10,423 bases of DNA from Pseudomonadota bacterium (GCA_023441105.1 JAEZQX010000031.1:1-10423); one strand, 5' to 3'. Counted from the stretch's first letter, positions 1 through 6,440 are shown. The notes: generated from the letters alone by a model not told the origin. Made by a program: numbers and translations.

Positions 1-1078
1 CCGCAATGTCGCGAATGCGCCGGGCCTCGGCAAGATTGCCGGAGCCCACGTGCGTGAGCACGGCATGCAGGTCGTTGAAGGAGTAGAAGCCGGCGTCCGG
101 TGCCGCCGTCGGCCAGACCGGTGCCAGGCGCAGCCAGCGCTCGCCGACATCGACGTCCATCAGCCGCAGCCGCCAGAGCAGCGCGGCGGCATCGACCTGC
201 TGCAGGGCGAGCTCCGCGCCGGGCGCGACATGCTCGTCGAAGATCTTCAGCGCCGTGGCGGTATCGAGCTTTTCGAGATGGAACAGCGCCAGGTGCCACC
301 AGTTGTGAAAGGCGAAGCCGTTCTCAGGCGACCAGTCCGCCTCTCGCGCCGCCAGCCAGCGCGCGCCTTCGTCGTACCGGCCCAGCATCTCGTGGACATG
401 CGTCACCGCATGCACCGCCCAGGGGTCGCGGCGGTCCAGGGCGAGCGCCTGCTCGCCCGCCGCCAGCGCCGCCGGGTACAGGTTGCACTCCTCGAGACCG
501 AAGGCGTACTGGCCGAGCACGAAGCTGTAGAGCGGCGCCGTCGGCGACCAGTCGGGCAGTACCCGCGCCACCCGCTTGCGCAGGTTGAGGCTGTCGCCGC
601 GATAGAAGTCGAACAGGTGCGCCGGCAGCAGGGCTGCCAGGTCCTGCGGATGATCGACGAGGATCGCATCCCAGAGATCGCAGGCCGTGCGCCACTGCAC
701 CGCCAGGCCGGCACGCGTCGCCGCCAGGTGCGCCTGCTCGCGTTCCAGCCGGACGCGACCCGCGCTGGCAGCCACCCCTTGTGCGACGCATTCCGCGGCC
801 ATGCGGTTGAAGCGCGCCTCGGCCATGGTCAGCAACGCGTTCGCCTTCACCAGGTACGGCAACAGCCAGGCGGGATCCTCGGCGATGGCGGCGTCGAGGT
901 CGGCAAGCGGATCGCCGAAGTAGGACAGCAAGCGCCACATCGCCTGCTCCAGGTGATCGATGGCGGCTTGTGAATTCGTGCCGACGGGGCAGCCGCGCGG
1001 ATCGCGGCTGGTCGCGGCGGGGCGCGGGGCGGTGGCGGCGACGGCGCCGCTGTCGGCCTGGGAGATGGTGGCGGGCAT
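1..1078 (-). CDS. TTC38-like tetratricopeptide repeat protein (C-terminus outside window)
   Basis: The minus-strand frame starting at ATG 1078 stays open for 359 codons to the left edge, so the stop is outside the window. The start is preceded by a strong Shine-Dalgarno sequence (AGGAAGGAGG, then ACC before the ATG). The first 30 residues are Ala/Thr-rich. Family-like helical pairs follow: DPLADLDAAIAEDPAW at about 56-71, a TPR unit at about 182-244 containing WAVHAVTHVHEMLGRYDEGA (220-239), then NGFAFHNWWHLALFHLEK (253-270) and FYSFNDLHAVLTHVG (331-345). The His/Trp-rich signatures HAVTHVHEM and HNWWHLAL are what I recognise from the TTC38 family, which is shared by animals and proteobacteria and usually runs about 450-470 residues, so roughly 100 residues are missing. 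No signal peptide or membrane segment is visible, suggesting a cytoplasmic protein. Its biochemical function is unknown. It lies 159 bases behind the GNAT gene on the same strand, and the strong ribosome-binding site suggests independent, efficient translation. Confidence 0.82.
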   Translation of the reverse strand, partial: MPATISQADSGAVAATAPRPAATSRDPRGCPVGTNSQAAIDHLEQAMWRLLSYFGDPLADLDAAIAEDPAWLLPYLVKANALLTMAEARFNRMAAECVAQGVAASAGRVRLEREQAHLAATRAGLAVQWRTACDLWDAILVDHPQDLAALLPAHLFDFYRGDSLNLRKRVARVLPDWSPTAPLYSFVLGQYAFGLEECNLYPAALAAGEQALALDRRDPWAVHAVTHVHEMLGRYDEGARWLAAREADWSPENGFAFHNWWHLALFHLEKLDTATALKIFDEHVAPGAELALQQVDAAALLWRLRLMDVDVGERWLRLAPVWPTAAPDAGFYSFNDLHAVLTHVGSGNLAEARRIRDIA

Positions 1079-1237
1079 GGTTCCTCCTTCCTGTCTCGCG
1101 TCGAACGGTCATCCAGGCACTCGCAGCCTGACCAGTCGAGAGGATCGCGCTTTCGCCGGCCGGCGAACAGGGGCAAAACGGTCAGCAAGCCGGCACCGCC
1201 AGCGGCGGCCGCGGCGACTGCCGCAGAGGGCAACCGA
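1079..1237. other. Intergenic region with a 16-bp perfect palindrome
   Basis: This 159-base gap separates the end of the GNAT gene from the start of the TTC38-like gene, both on the minus strand. It holds the strong ribosome-binding site of the latter, at about 1082-1091 on the complementary strand, and the perfect palindrome TTCGCCGGCCGGCGAA at 1152-1167. I see no coding sequence with family resemblance and no hairpin followed by a U-run. A promoter for the TTC38-like gene would be expected here, but no convincing -35/-10 pair stands out. Confidence 0.55.
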
Positions 1238-2296
1238 CTAGAGCAGCGCCTGCAGGAAGGCGACGTCGAGCCAGCGGTCGAATTTGTAACCGCCCTGGCG
1301 GACCGTGCCGACATCGACGAATCCGGCGCGGCGATGCATGCGCAGCGACACCTCGTTCTCCGCATCCACCACGCCGATCATGGTGTGGAAGCCGCGCTTG
1401 CGGGCGTGGCGCATGATCGGCGGCAGCAGGCTCAGGCCGACCCGGCGGCCTCGCCACGGCGCCGCCACGTAGACCGAGTGCTCGCAGGCGAAGCGCCAGC
1501 CGGGACGCTGGCGATAGAGGCCGTAGGTGGAGAAGCCGGCCACCGTGCCGTCCGGCGTCGCGGCGACGTAGAAGCCATAGCCGTCGGCCATCTTCTGGTC
1601 GTATTGGGCCAGCTGCTCCTCGAGCGTGCGCGGCTCGTAGTCGTAGGTGGCCGTCGAATGCGCCACCGCGTCGTTGTAGATGGCGAGCACCGCCGGCATG
1701 TCGTCACGCCGCGCCGGCCTGACCAGCGTCGCCCCGCGCAGGTCCAGCCGCATCGGGCTCGCCAGCACCGGGTCGGCCCCCGCGAAATGACCGGTGGCCA
1801 GCAGCGCCGGCGGGAGATCCTCGGCTGCGACCTTGTTGAAGCCGAAGCGGCTGAAGAAGCCCTGGGCGCCGATCGCGAGCAACGACACCGACTGCACGCC
1901 GGCGCCGATCAACTGGCGCAGGATGCTGTCCATCAGGCCGCTGCCGGCCCCGCCGCCCCGCGCCCGCGGGCAGACGGCGATCCTGGCCAGCACAGCCATG
2001 TCGCCATGGCGTTCGCAGGAGGCATAACCGATCGGCAAGCCGGCGCCATTCCTGACGATGGCGGCCGCAGCATCCTGGCCGCTGGCCAATGCCGGCAACC
2101 CGCAGGCGCGCATCAGGGTCGCGATCTGCTCGAGATCATGCTCGCTCAGCGAGGCTGCCCCGGCGGGCGCAGCCGATCCGGCCGGTGCATGACCTTCCAG
2201 CCCGGCGGCCGGATCGGCCGCGTCAGGTCCGGGCGGATGCGATCCGGAAGCCGGATCCGATGGGGGGTCGGGAAGCGGTACCGGAGGCGTGGTCAT
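1238..2296 (-). CDS. Tandem GNAT N-acetyltransferase: ArsN2-like domain fused to phosphinothricin acetyltransferase-like domain
   Basis: The protein has 352 residues from ATG 2296. A GTG at 2365 would add 23 residues without family resemblance, so I prefer the ATG. Residues 1-48 are a Pro/Ala/Gly-rich low-complexity leader. Residues about 54-186 form a first GNAT domain of ArsN2 type: CERHGDMAVLARIAVCPRAR (94-113), an intact acetyl-CoA loop R113-GGGAG-118, and AQGFFSRFGF (144-153). Residues about 189-352 form a second GNAT domain close to phosphinothricin acetyltransferase (Pat/ArsN1): VRPARRDDMPAVLAIYNDAV, CEHSVYV (271-277), IGVVDAENEVSLRMHRRAGF and KFDRWLDVAFLQ. Pat-type enzymes N-acetylate glutamate-analogue toxins or modified amino acids using acetyl-CoA in the cytoplasm. 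The usual second glycine of the CoA loop in the C-terminal domain is Arg285 (RGRRVG). No arsenic genes are nearby, so the substrate is open. The gene lies 83 bases behind the HTH/PBP regulator. Confidence 0.88.
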   Translation of the reverse strand: MTTPPVPLPDPPSDPASGSHPPGPDAADPAAGLEGHAPAGSAAPAGAASLSEHDLEQIATLMRACGLPALASGQDAAAAIVRNGAGLPIGYASCERHGDMAVLARIAVCPRARGGGAGSGLMDSILRQLIGAGVQSVSLLAIGAQGFFSRFGFNKVAAEDLPPALLATGHFAGADPVLASPMRLDLRGATLVRPARRDDMPAVLAIYNDAVAHSTATYDYEPRTLEEQLAQYDQKMADGYGFYVAATPDGTVAGFSTYGLYRQRPGWRFACEHSVYVAAPWRGRRVGLSLLPPIMRHARKRGFHTMIGVVDAENEVSLRMHRRAGFVDVGTVRQGGYKFDRWLDVAFLQALL

Positions 2297-2324
2297 GGGA
2301 TCTGGTGGGTGATGCGACGGGCGG

Positions 2325-2330
2325 AGTTTA
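2325..2330 (-). promoter_or_regulatory. Possible -10 element for the GNAT gene
   Basis: On the minus strand TAAACT, inside the AT-richer patch TACTAAACT, lies 28 bases upstream of ATG 2296. It matches four of six positions of the sigma-70 -10 consensus. No good -35 sits 17 bases further upstream. Its position downstream of GTG 2365 is a small argument that translation starts at the ATG. This is weak evidence by itself. Confidence 0.25.
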
Positions 2331-2379
2331 GTACGCGGGCCGGCGCATGCATGGCATTCCTGCACGTTCCCAGCGGATC

Positions 2380-3300
2380 CTAGGAACCATTCCAGACCAC
2401 CCTGCCATGCTCGCCGAGGTCGTAGCCGCCGAGCGCCTTGGCATGAGCGATGAACGAGGGGCCAAGGCAGAAGTCGAAGAGCATCTGCAGCGGCGGCTCG
2501 AAGTAGCTGCGGCGGTTGACCAGCAGGTCGACGCGCTCGCGAATCACCGGCACGAAGCCCAGGCCGATCGATTGAGCCGCCGACTGCGCGCCGAAGACCG
2601 CGTCGACCTGCCCGAGGCGCACGGCCAGCGCCGCATCGTTCTCGCTTTCGAGCTCATCCACCACCAGGTCGATGCGTCCCCCACCCCTCCGGCTCACCGC
2701 GCGCTCCGCCAGCAGCTGGTCGAAGAGCTCGCGGGAACCGGCACCACGGGAGCGGCGGCCAACCCGCGGACTCGTCCCGTCCCGGTCGCGGAACAGGTCG
2801 TCGAGCGAGCGGATGCCGAGCGGATTGTCGCGCGCCACCATCAGGCCCTGCTGCCGCCAGCACCAGTTCAGCAGCACCACGTCATGGCCCTCGAGCGCCC
2901 GGGACACGGCGCCGACATTGAACCCGCTGTCCGCCTCCCGGCCACCCGGCTCCGGCAGATGCAGCAGGGCCGCGCAGGCCTCGCGGCGCTGGACGCGGTC
3001 GAGGCCGTCACGGCTGCCGCGGCACAGGGTCGCCAGCGGGGCATGGCTGGCGCGCACCGCCCAGTCCAGCAAGGCATCGTGGCTGCCGGCGAGCACCAGC
3101 GGGGGTGCCGGCATGCCGTGGTCCTGGCCATTGCCGCGGACCCATTCCGCCAACGCCGCGCGCTCGAACAGCAGGCGCCCGCCGGCCCGGCGATGCGGCA
3201 TGCCGCTGCGGCTGACGAGGTCGTAGACCTTGCGCGGGCTGATGCGCAGGTAGACGGCGGCCTCGGGTACCGTCAGATAGTCCGCCACGGCGTCAGCCAT
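2380..3300 (-). CDS. HTH (excisionase-type) / molybdate-tungstate-binding-like transcriptional regulator
   Basis: The protein has 306 residues. The N-terminus (about 7-54) is an excisionase/MerR-like helix-turn-helix of the HTH_17 type: YLTVPEAAVYLRISPRKVYDL, then GMPHRRAGGRLLFERAALAEWV. The remainder (about 67-300) resembles the periplasmic-binding-like domain of molybdate/tungstate-responsive regulators (COG1910-like). Landmarks are GFNVGAVSRALEGHDVVLLN (126-145), QQGLMVARDNPLGIRSLDDL (150-169), RSRGAGSRELFDQLL (183-197), QVDAVFGAQSAAQSIGLGFVP (231-251) and GGYDLGEH near the end. There is no signal peptide, as expected for a cytoplasmic sensor. The ATG overlaps the end of tupC by eight bases (ATGGCTGA), and a GGGGGGAA tract upstream could serve as ribosome-binding site, so it is translationally coupled to the transporter. 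I infer that it binds tungstate or molybdate and controls the divergent tup promoters at 4729-4813. Repression or activation cannot be told from sequence. Confidence 0.87.
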   Translation of the reverse strand: MADAVADYLTVPEAAVYLRISPRKVYDLVSRSGMPHRRAGGRLLFERAALAEWVRGNGQDHGMPAPPLVLAGSHDALLDWAVRASHAPLATLCRGSRDGLDRVQRREACAALLHLPEPGGREADSGFNVGAVSRALEGHDVVLLNWCWRQQGLMVARDNPLGIRSLDDLFRDRDGTSPRVGRRSRGAGSRELFDQLLAERAVSRRGGGRIDLVVDELESENDAALAVRLGQVDAVFGAQSAAQSIGLGFVPVIRERVDLLVNRRSYFEPPLQMLFDFCLGPSFIAHAKALGGYDLGEHGRVVWNGS

Positions 3301-4018
3301 TGAGCAATTCCCCCCGCAGGTAGCGTCGGCCGGCGTCGCTGGCCGGCTGCTCGAAGAAGCGCTGCGCCGGGGTCGCTTCGATGATCCTGCCGCCCGCCAT
3401 CAGCACCACCCGTTGGGCGAGGCGGCGGGCCTGGCCGATGTCGTGCGTGGTCATCACACAGGTGGCGCCCTCGCCGCTCATCCGCATCACGATCGACTCG
3501 ATGGCTTGCGTCGACGCCGGATCGAGATTGGCGGTCGGCTCGTCCAGCCAGACCAGGTCGGGACGCAGGGCGGCGGCCCGCGCCAGCGCCACGCGCTGCT
3601 GCTCGCCACCGGAGAGCACCCGGGCCTGGCGATGGGCCAGCGCCTCCAGCCCGACCAGGCGCAGCGCGGCCCGCGCCCTGCCCTCGCGATCGTCGCGACG
3701 CCGCAGTCCGCCGCCACAGCGGGCGTGATCGATGGCATAGAGCACGTTGCCGATCACCGATCGGCGCAGCAGCACCGGTCGCTGGAAGACCATCGCCTCC
3801 CGCAGCTGCCCGGCACCTTCGACCGCGCCGCCGGACGGCATGATCAACCGATGACCGACCTGCATCAGCAGGGTCTTGCCGGCGCCGTTCGGACCGAGCA
3901 CCAGCAGCCGCTCGCCGACGCGGATGTCGAGATCGATGTCCGACAGCAATCGGTTGCCATCCCTTGCCAGGGTGATGCCGCGCAGCGCCAGCAACGAGGG
4001 CCGATCCTCGCCGCTCAT
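3293..4018 (-). CDS. tupC: Tungstate ABC transporter ATP-binding protein TupC
   Basis: This is a 241-residue ABC ATPase, a normal length for single-domain importer ATPases. Walker A is GPNGAGKT (42-49), the Q-loop region is VFQRPVLLRRSVIGNV (77-92), the signature is LSGGEQQR (135-142), Walker B is LVWLDE (155-160), the D-loop is NLDPAS, and the switch histidine is H192 in TTHD. It should hydrolyse ATP on the cytoplasmic face to drive import through TupB. The assignment to tungstate rests on its neighbours: the permease overlaps by four bases (ATGA at 4015-4018), a tungstate-binding protein lies divergently upstream, and an oxyanion-type regulator follows. The frame stays open upstream of ATG 4018 through the permease region, but the residues there are not ABC-like and the ATGA overlap fixes the start. 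Molybdate transport cannot be excluded from the ATPase itself. Confidence 0.92.
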   Translation of the reverse strand: MSGEDRPSLLALRGITLARDGNRLLSDIDLDIRVGERLLVLGPNGAGKTLLMQVGHRLIMPSGGAVEGAGQLREAMVFQRPVLLRRSVIGNVLYAIDHARCGGGLRRRDDREGRARAALRLVGLEALAHRQARVLSGGEQQRVALARAAALRPDLVWLDEPTANLDPASTQAIESIVMRMSGEGATCVMTTHDIGQARRLAQRVVLMAGGRIIEATPAQRFFEQPASDAGRRYLRGELLNG

Positions 4019-4728
4019 CGTTCGGCCGCGAAACGCCCCTGCGCCACCTGCTGCAGGACCTGCGCCATCACCATCACCACGAAGACCAGGACCAGCAGCA
4101 CGACGCCCAGGCCCAGCGCCAGCGGCAGGTCGCCCTTGCTGGTCTCGAGCGCGATGCCGGTGGTCATGACCCGCGTGCTGCCGGCGATGTTGCCGCCGAC
4201 GGTCATCACCGCCCCCACTTCGGCAATCGCCCTGCCGAAAGCGGTCAGGCCGATGGTGACCAGGCTGAAGCGGCAATCCCAGACCAGCGTGGCGAGCGCC
4301 GTGCCGCGGCCGATGCGCCAGGAGGCGAACAGGTCGCGGTATTCGACCCAGCTGTCCTGCAGGGTCTGGCGCGCCAGGGCCGCCACCATCGGCGCGATCA
4401 GCACCGTCTGCGCCACCACCATCGCGGCCGGCGTGAACAGGATGCCGAGAAAGCCCAGCGGCCCGGACCGCGACAACGCCAGGTAGACGACCAGGCCGAC
4501 CACCACCGACGGGATGCCGAGGGCGGCATTGACGACCGAGATGGCGAGGCCGCGTCCCCGGAAGCGGGTCATCGCCAGCCATGCACCCAGCGGGATGCCC
4601 AGCAGGCAGGCGAGCGCCGCCGACGTGCTGCTGACCCGCAGGCTCAGCCCGACGATGCCGAAGAATTCCGGGTCGCCGGAAGCGACCAGCCGGGCGGCTT
4701 GCGCCAGGGCATCCGAAAGTTCCGTCAT
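4015..4728 (-). CDS. tupB: Tungstate ABC transporter permease TupB
   Basis: This is a 237-residue inner-membrane permease of the molybdate/tungstate family. Hydrophobic segments are visible at about 22-52, 62-86, 94-118, 150-168 and 202-225. The cytoplasmic EAA-type coupling loop is AFGRAIAEVGAVMTVGGNI (163-181), which contacts the ATPase in this family. It forms the translocation path for the oxyanion delivered by TupA. The gene is first in a minus-strand operon tupB-tupC-regulator with overlapping junctions. The start at ATG 4728 gives a normal N-terminus (MTELSDALAQAARL) but has no clear Shine-Dalgarno sequence, and the best upstream promoter candidate would leave a leader of only about ten bases. 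Its separation from tupA, which is transcribed divergently, differs from the collinear tupABC order usually described. Confidence 0.92.
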   Translation of the reverse strand: MTELSDALAQAARLVASGDPEFFGIVGLSLRVSSTSAALACLLGIPLGAWLAMTRFRGRGLAISVVNAALGIPSVVVGLVVYLALSRSGPLGFLGILFTPAAMVVAQTVLIAPMVAALARQTLQDSWVEYRDLFASWRIGRGTALATLVWDCRFSLVTIGLTAFGRAIAEVGAVMTVGGNIAGSTRVMTTGIALETSKGDLPLALGLGVVLLVLVFVVMVMAQVLQQVAQGRFAAER

Positions 4729-4813
4729 GCGGCAGAGTCTTGCAGATTTTCCACGATTTGCAAACTCTCCAATCGCTCGTCAACATCGCACCGATATCGC
4801 CACGGAACTTCCC
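4729..4813. promoter_or_regulatory. Divergent promoter region between tupB and tupA
   Basis: These 85 bases separate two divergently oriented start codons and must carry both promoters. They are clearly AT-richer than the flanking genes. On the minus strand, TTGGAG (4767-4772) and AAATCT (4744-4749) are 17 bases apart and could drive tupB. On the plus strand, TTGCAA (4758-4763) and CAACAT (4781-4786), also 17 bases apart, could drive tupA. Each -10 matches only about half the consensus, which suits regulated promoters. I see nothing resembling a Moco-type riboswitch, for which the space is too short. Confidence 0.6.
4735..4767. promoter_or_regulatory. Imperfect inverted repeat, candidate operator of the tup locus
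   Basis: The left arm GAGTCTTGCAGAT (4735-4747) faces the right arm ATTTGCAAACTC (4756-4767). Read from the opposite strand, the right arm is GAGTTTGCAAAT, which matches the left arm apart from one extra base and one mismatch. The core TTTGCAAA at 4757-4764 is itself a perfect palindrome. The repeat overlaps the candidate promoter elements for both directions, the expected place for a regulator controlling tupBC and tupA together. Binding by the HTH/PBP-like regulator is inferred from proximity only. Confidence 0.45.
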
Positions 4814-5677
4814 ATGACCTACGCCAACTTCGCCCGCTCGGCCCTGCGCTCGACGCTACCGCTGCTGTTCGGGCTCTCATTGGCGCTGGCCGCGCCGGCT
4901 GCCCGCGCGCAAGGCGCCGCTGCCGGCGACAGCATCGTGATGGCCTCGACCACGTCGACCGAGCAGTCGGGTCTGTTCGGCTTTCTCCTGCCGAAGCTGA
5001 CGGCGGCCACCGGCATCCAGGTGAAGGTGGTGGCGGTCGGCACCGGCCAGGCGCTCGATCTCGCTCGCCGCGGGGATGCCGACATCCTCCTGGTGCACGA
5101 CCCGAAGGCCGAGCAGAAGTTCGTCGACGAAGGCCACGGCATCGAGCGCCGCGAGGTCATGTACAACGACTTCGTCATCATCGGCCCGAAGCAGGATCCG
5201 GCCAAGATCGCCGGCACGAAGTCGACCGCCGAAGCCCTCGGCAAGATCGCCGCGGCCGGCAAGCCCTTCGTCTCCCGGGGAGACAAGAGCGGCACCCATG
5301 GCGCCGAGTTGCGGCTCTGGCAGGTCGCCAACGTCAAGCCGCCGGCCAGCGGCAGCGGCTGGTACGAGGAATCCGGCTCCGGCATGGGTCCGACGCTGAA
5401 CATCGCCTCGGCCAAGGGCGCCTACACGATGTCCGACCGCGGTACCTGGCTCAACTTCAAGAACCGCGGCGACCTGGCGATCCTGGTGGAGGGCGACCCG
5501 GTGCTCTTCAACCAGTACGCGGTCATCCTCACCAATCCGCAGAAGCATCCGCATGTGAAGCAGGCGGCGGCGAGGAAGGTGGCCGACTGGCTGGTCTCGA
5601 GCGACGGCCAGAAGACGATCGCCGACTACAAGCTGAACGGCGAGCCGCTCTTCTTTCCGAATGCGGCGAAGAAGTAG
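4814..5677 (+). CDS. tupA: Tungstate-binding periplasmic protein TupA
   Basis: The protein has 287 residues. A Sec signal peptide covers residues 1-32: the basic start includes R8 and R12, the hydrophobic core is LPLLFGLSLALAAPA, and the cleavage site is ARA before Q33. The mature protein opens with the TupA anion-binding signature ASTTSTEQSGLF (44-55). It continues with VGTGQALDLARRGDADILLVHD (75-96), VMYNDFVIIGP (115-125), SRGDKSGTHGAE (154-165), SGWYEESGSGMG (181-192) and YTMSDRGTWL (204-213). These are the characteristic blocks of the tungstate-specific binding protein of TupABC importers and are distinct from ModA. TupA should bind WO4(2-), possibly MoO4(2-), with high affinity in the periplasm and deliver it to TupB. 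The ATG at 4814 is chosen because it begins the signal peptide; a weak CGGAA lies eight bases upstream. It is followed by, and overlaps, a ModA-like gene. Confidence 0.93.
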   Translation: MTYANFARSALRSTLPLLFGLSLALAAPAARAQGAAAGDSIVMASTTSTEQSGLFGFLLPKLTAATGIQVKVVAVGTGQALDLARRGDADILLVHDPKAEQKFVDEGHGIERREVMYNDFVIIGPKQDPAKIAGTKSTAEALGKIAAAGKPFVSRGDKSGTHGAELRLWQVANVKPPASGSGWYEESGSGMGPTLNIASAKGAYTMSDRGTWLNFKNRGDLAILVEGDPVLFNQYAVILTNPQKHPHVKQAAARKVADWLVSSDGQKTIADYKLNGEPLFFPNAAKK

Positions 5678-6428
5678 GGTGGCAGAAGGGCCGGTCCTGG
5701 GGGTATATGCCGCCGGCAGCCTGCGCATGGCGCTCACGGAAGTCGCCGAAGCCTTCGAGCAGGACCATGGCATCCGGATCGCCCTGACCTTCGGCGCCTC
5801 GGGCCTGCTCAAGGATCGCATCATGGCGGGCGAAGACCCGCAGGTCTTCGCCTCGGCCAACATGGAACACCCCGAGGGCTTGCTAGCCGCCGGCAAGGCG
5901 GTGGCTGTGGCCGCGTTTGCCCGCAACACCATGTGTGTGCTGGCAGCGCCCTGGTTCAGCCTGCAAGGCAAGCCGCTCGCCCTGCGGTTGCTCGACGACG
6001 ATGTGCGCCTGGGCACCTCCACGCCCCGGTCGGATCCCTCGGGAGACTATGCATTCGACGTCTTCGAGCGCATCGAGGCGACCGGTGCCGCCGGAACGGG
6101 TTCGGCCGCTTCCCTCAAGCGCAAGTCGCTGCAGCTGACCGGCGCGCCGGATTTGCCGCGCCCGACCACCGGCCGCAGCATCTACGGCGAGCTGGTCGCG
6201 ACCGGACAGGCCGATGCCTTCCTCACCTATTGCACCAATGCCTTCCTCGCGCGCAGCGAGCAGCCCGGCCTGCAGGTCCTGCCGGTGCCGGCGGCGATCA
6301 ACATCTCCGCCCGCTACGGCCTCGCCTTGCTTGCGCCCGTGCCGGCCGCTGCGCGGGCTTATGCCGACTACCTCCTGGGTACGCGCGGCCAGGCGATCCT
6401 TTCGTCGCACGGCTTCAGCGCGCCGTAG
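5661..6428 (+). CDS. ModA-like oxyanion-binding protein without signal peptide
   Basis: Up to 255 residues of ModA-type solute-binding fold (COG0725-like). VYAAGSLRMALTEVAEAF (15-32) and LTFGASGLLKDRI (42-54) carry the two Ser/Gly turns that usually hold molybdate. They are followed by DPQVFASANMEHPEGLLAAG (59-78), TSTPRSDPSGDYAFDVF (119-135), a Tyr-containing block QADAFLTYCTNA (183-194) and a typical end, YADYLLGTRGQAILSSHGF. The domain begins by about residue 12, leaving no room for a signal peptide, and the DNA upstream is already tupA coding sequence. The start is ATG 5661 (17-base overlap with tupA) or, equally possible, GTG 5679, one base after the tupA stop. Either choice gives a protein predicted to be cytoplasmic. 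Co-transcription with tupA is likely. Possible roles are an intracellular molybdate/tungstate sensor, buffer or chaperone, or a relic. No modB or modC is present in the window. Confidence 0.85.
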   Translation: MRRRSRVAEGPVLGVYAAGSLRMALTEVAEAFEQDHGIRIALTFGASGLLKDRIMAGEDPQVFASANMEHPEGLLAAGKAVAVAAFARNTMCVLAAPWFSLQGKPLALRLLDDDVRLGTSTPRSDPSGDYAFDVFERIEATGAAGTGSAASLKRKSLQLTGAPDLPRPTTGRSIYGELVATGQADAFLTYCTNAFLARSEQPGLQVLPVPAAINISARYGLALLAPVPAAARAYADYLLGTRGQAILSSHGFSAP

Positions 6429-6440
6429 GCTGGCGCTTTC
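6417..6440 (+). terminator. Weak hairpin at the end of the ModA-like gene
   Basis: AGCGCGCC (6417-6424) can pair with GGC and GCGCT (6428-6430 and 6433-6437), giving an eight-pair stem with a two-base bulge and a three-base loop, followed by TTTC. It overlaps the stop codon. The U-run is short and the loop tight, so this is at best a weak intrinsic terminator. Confidence 0.2.

Noticed and set aside
100..1365. Several Arg/Pro/Ala-rich open frames on both strands across the TTC38-like gene and the following gap
   Set aside because: They are out-of-frame readings of a gene with clear family motifs and show none of their own.
2297..2365. GTG start at 2365 adding 23 residues to the GNAT protein
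   Set aside because: The added residues resemble no family, no ribosome-binding site supports it, and a possible -10 element lies downstream of it. ATG 2296 is preferred, though no strong Shine-Dalgarno sequence precedes that either.
2366..2385. GTTCC...GGAAC hairpin at the end of the regulator gene
   Set aside because: The stem has only five pairs with a long loop and no T-run, so it is not credible as a terminator.
3293..4786. Single 497-residue minus-strand frame covering both tupC and the tupB region
   Set aside because: Only the part from ATG 4018 is ABC ATPase. The upstream part is Gly/Arg/Pro-rich out-of-frame reading of tupB, and the ATGA overlap gives a clean start.
4729..4813. Molybdenum-cofactor-type riboswitch upstream of tupA
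   Set aside because: The 85-base divergent gap is too short for that structure together with two promoters, and none of its stems could be traced.
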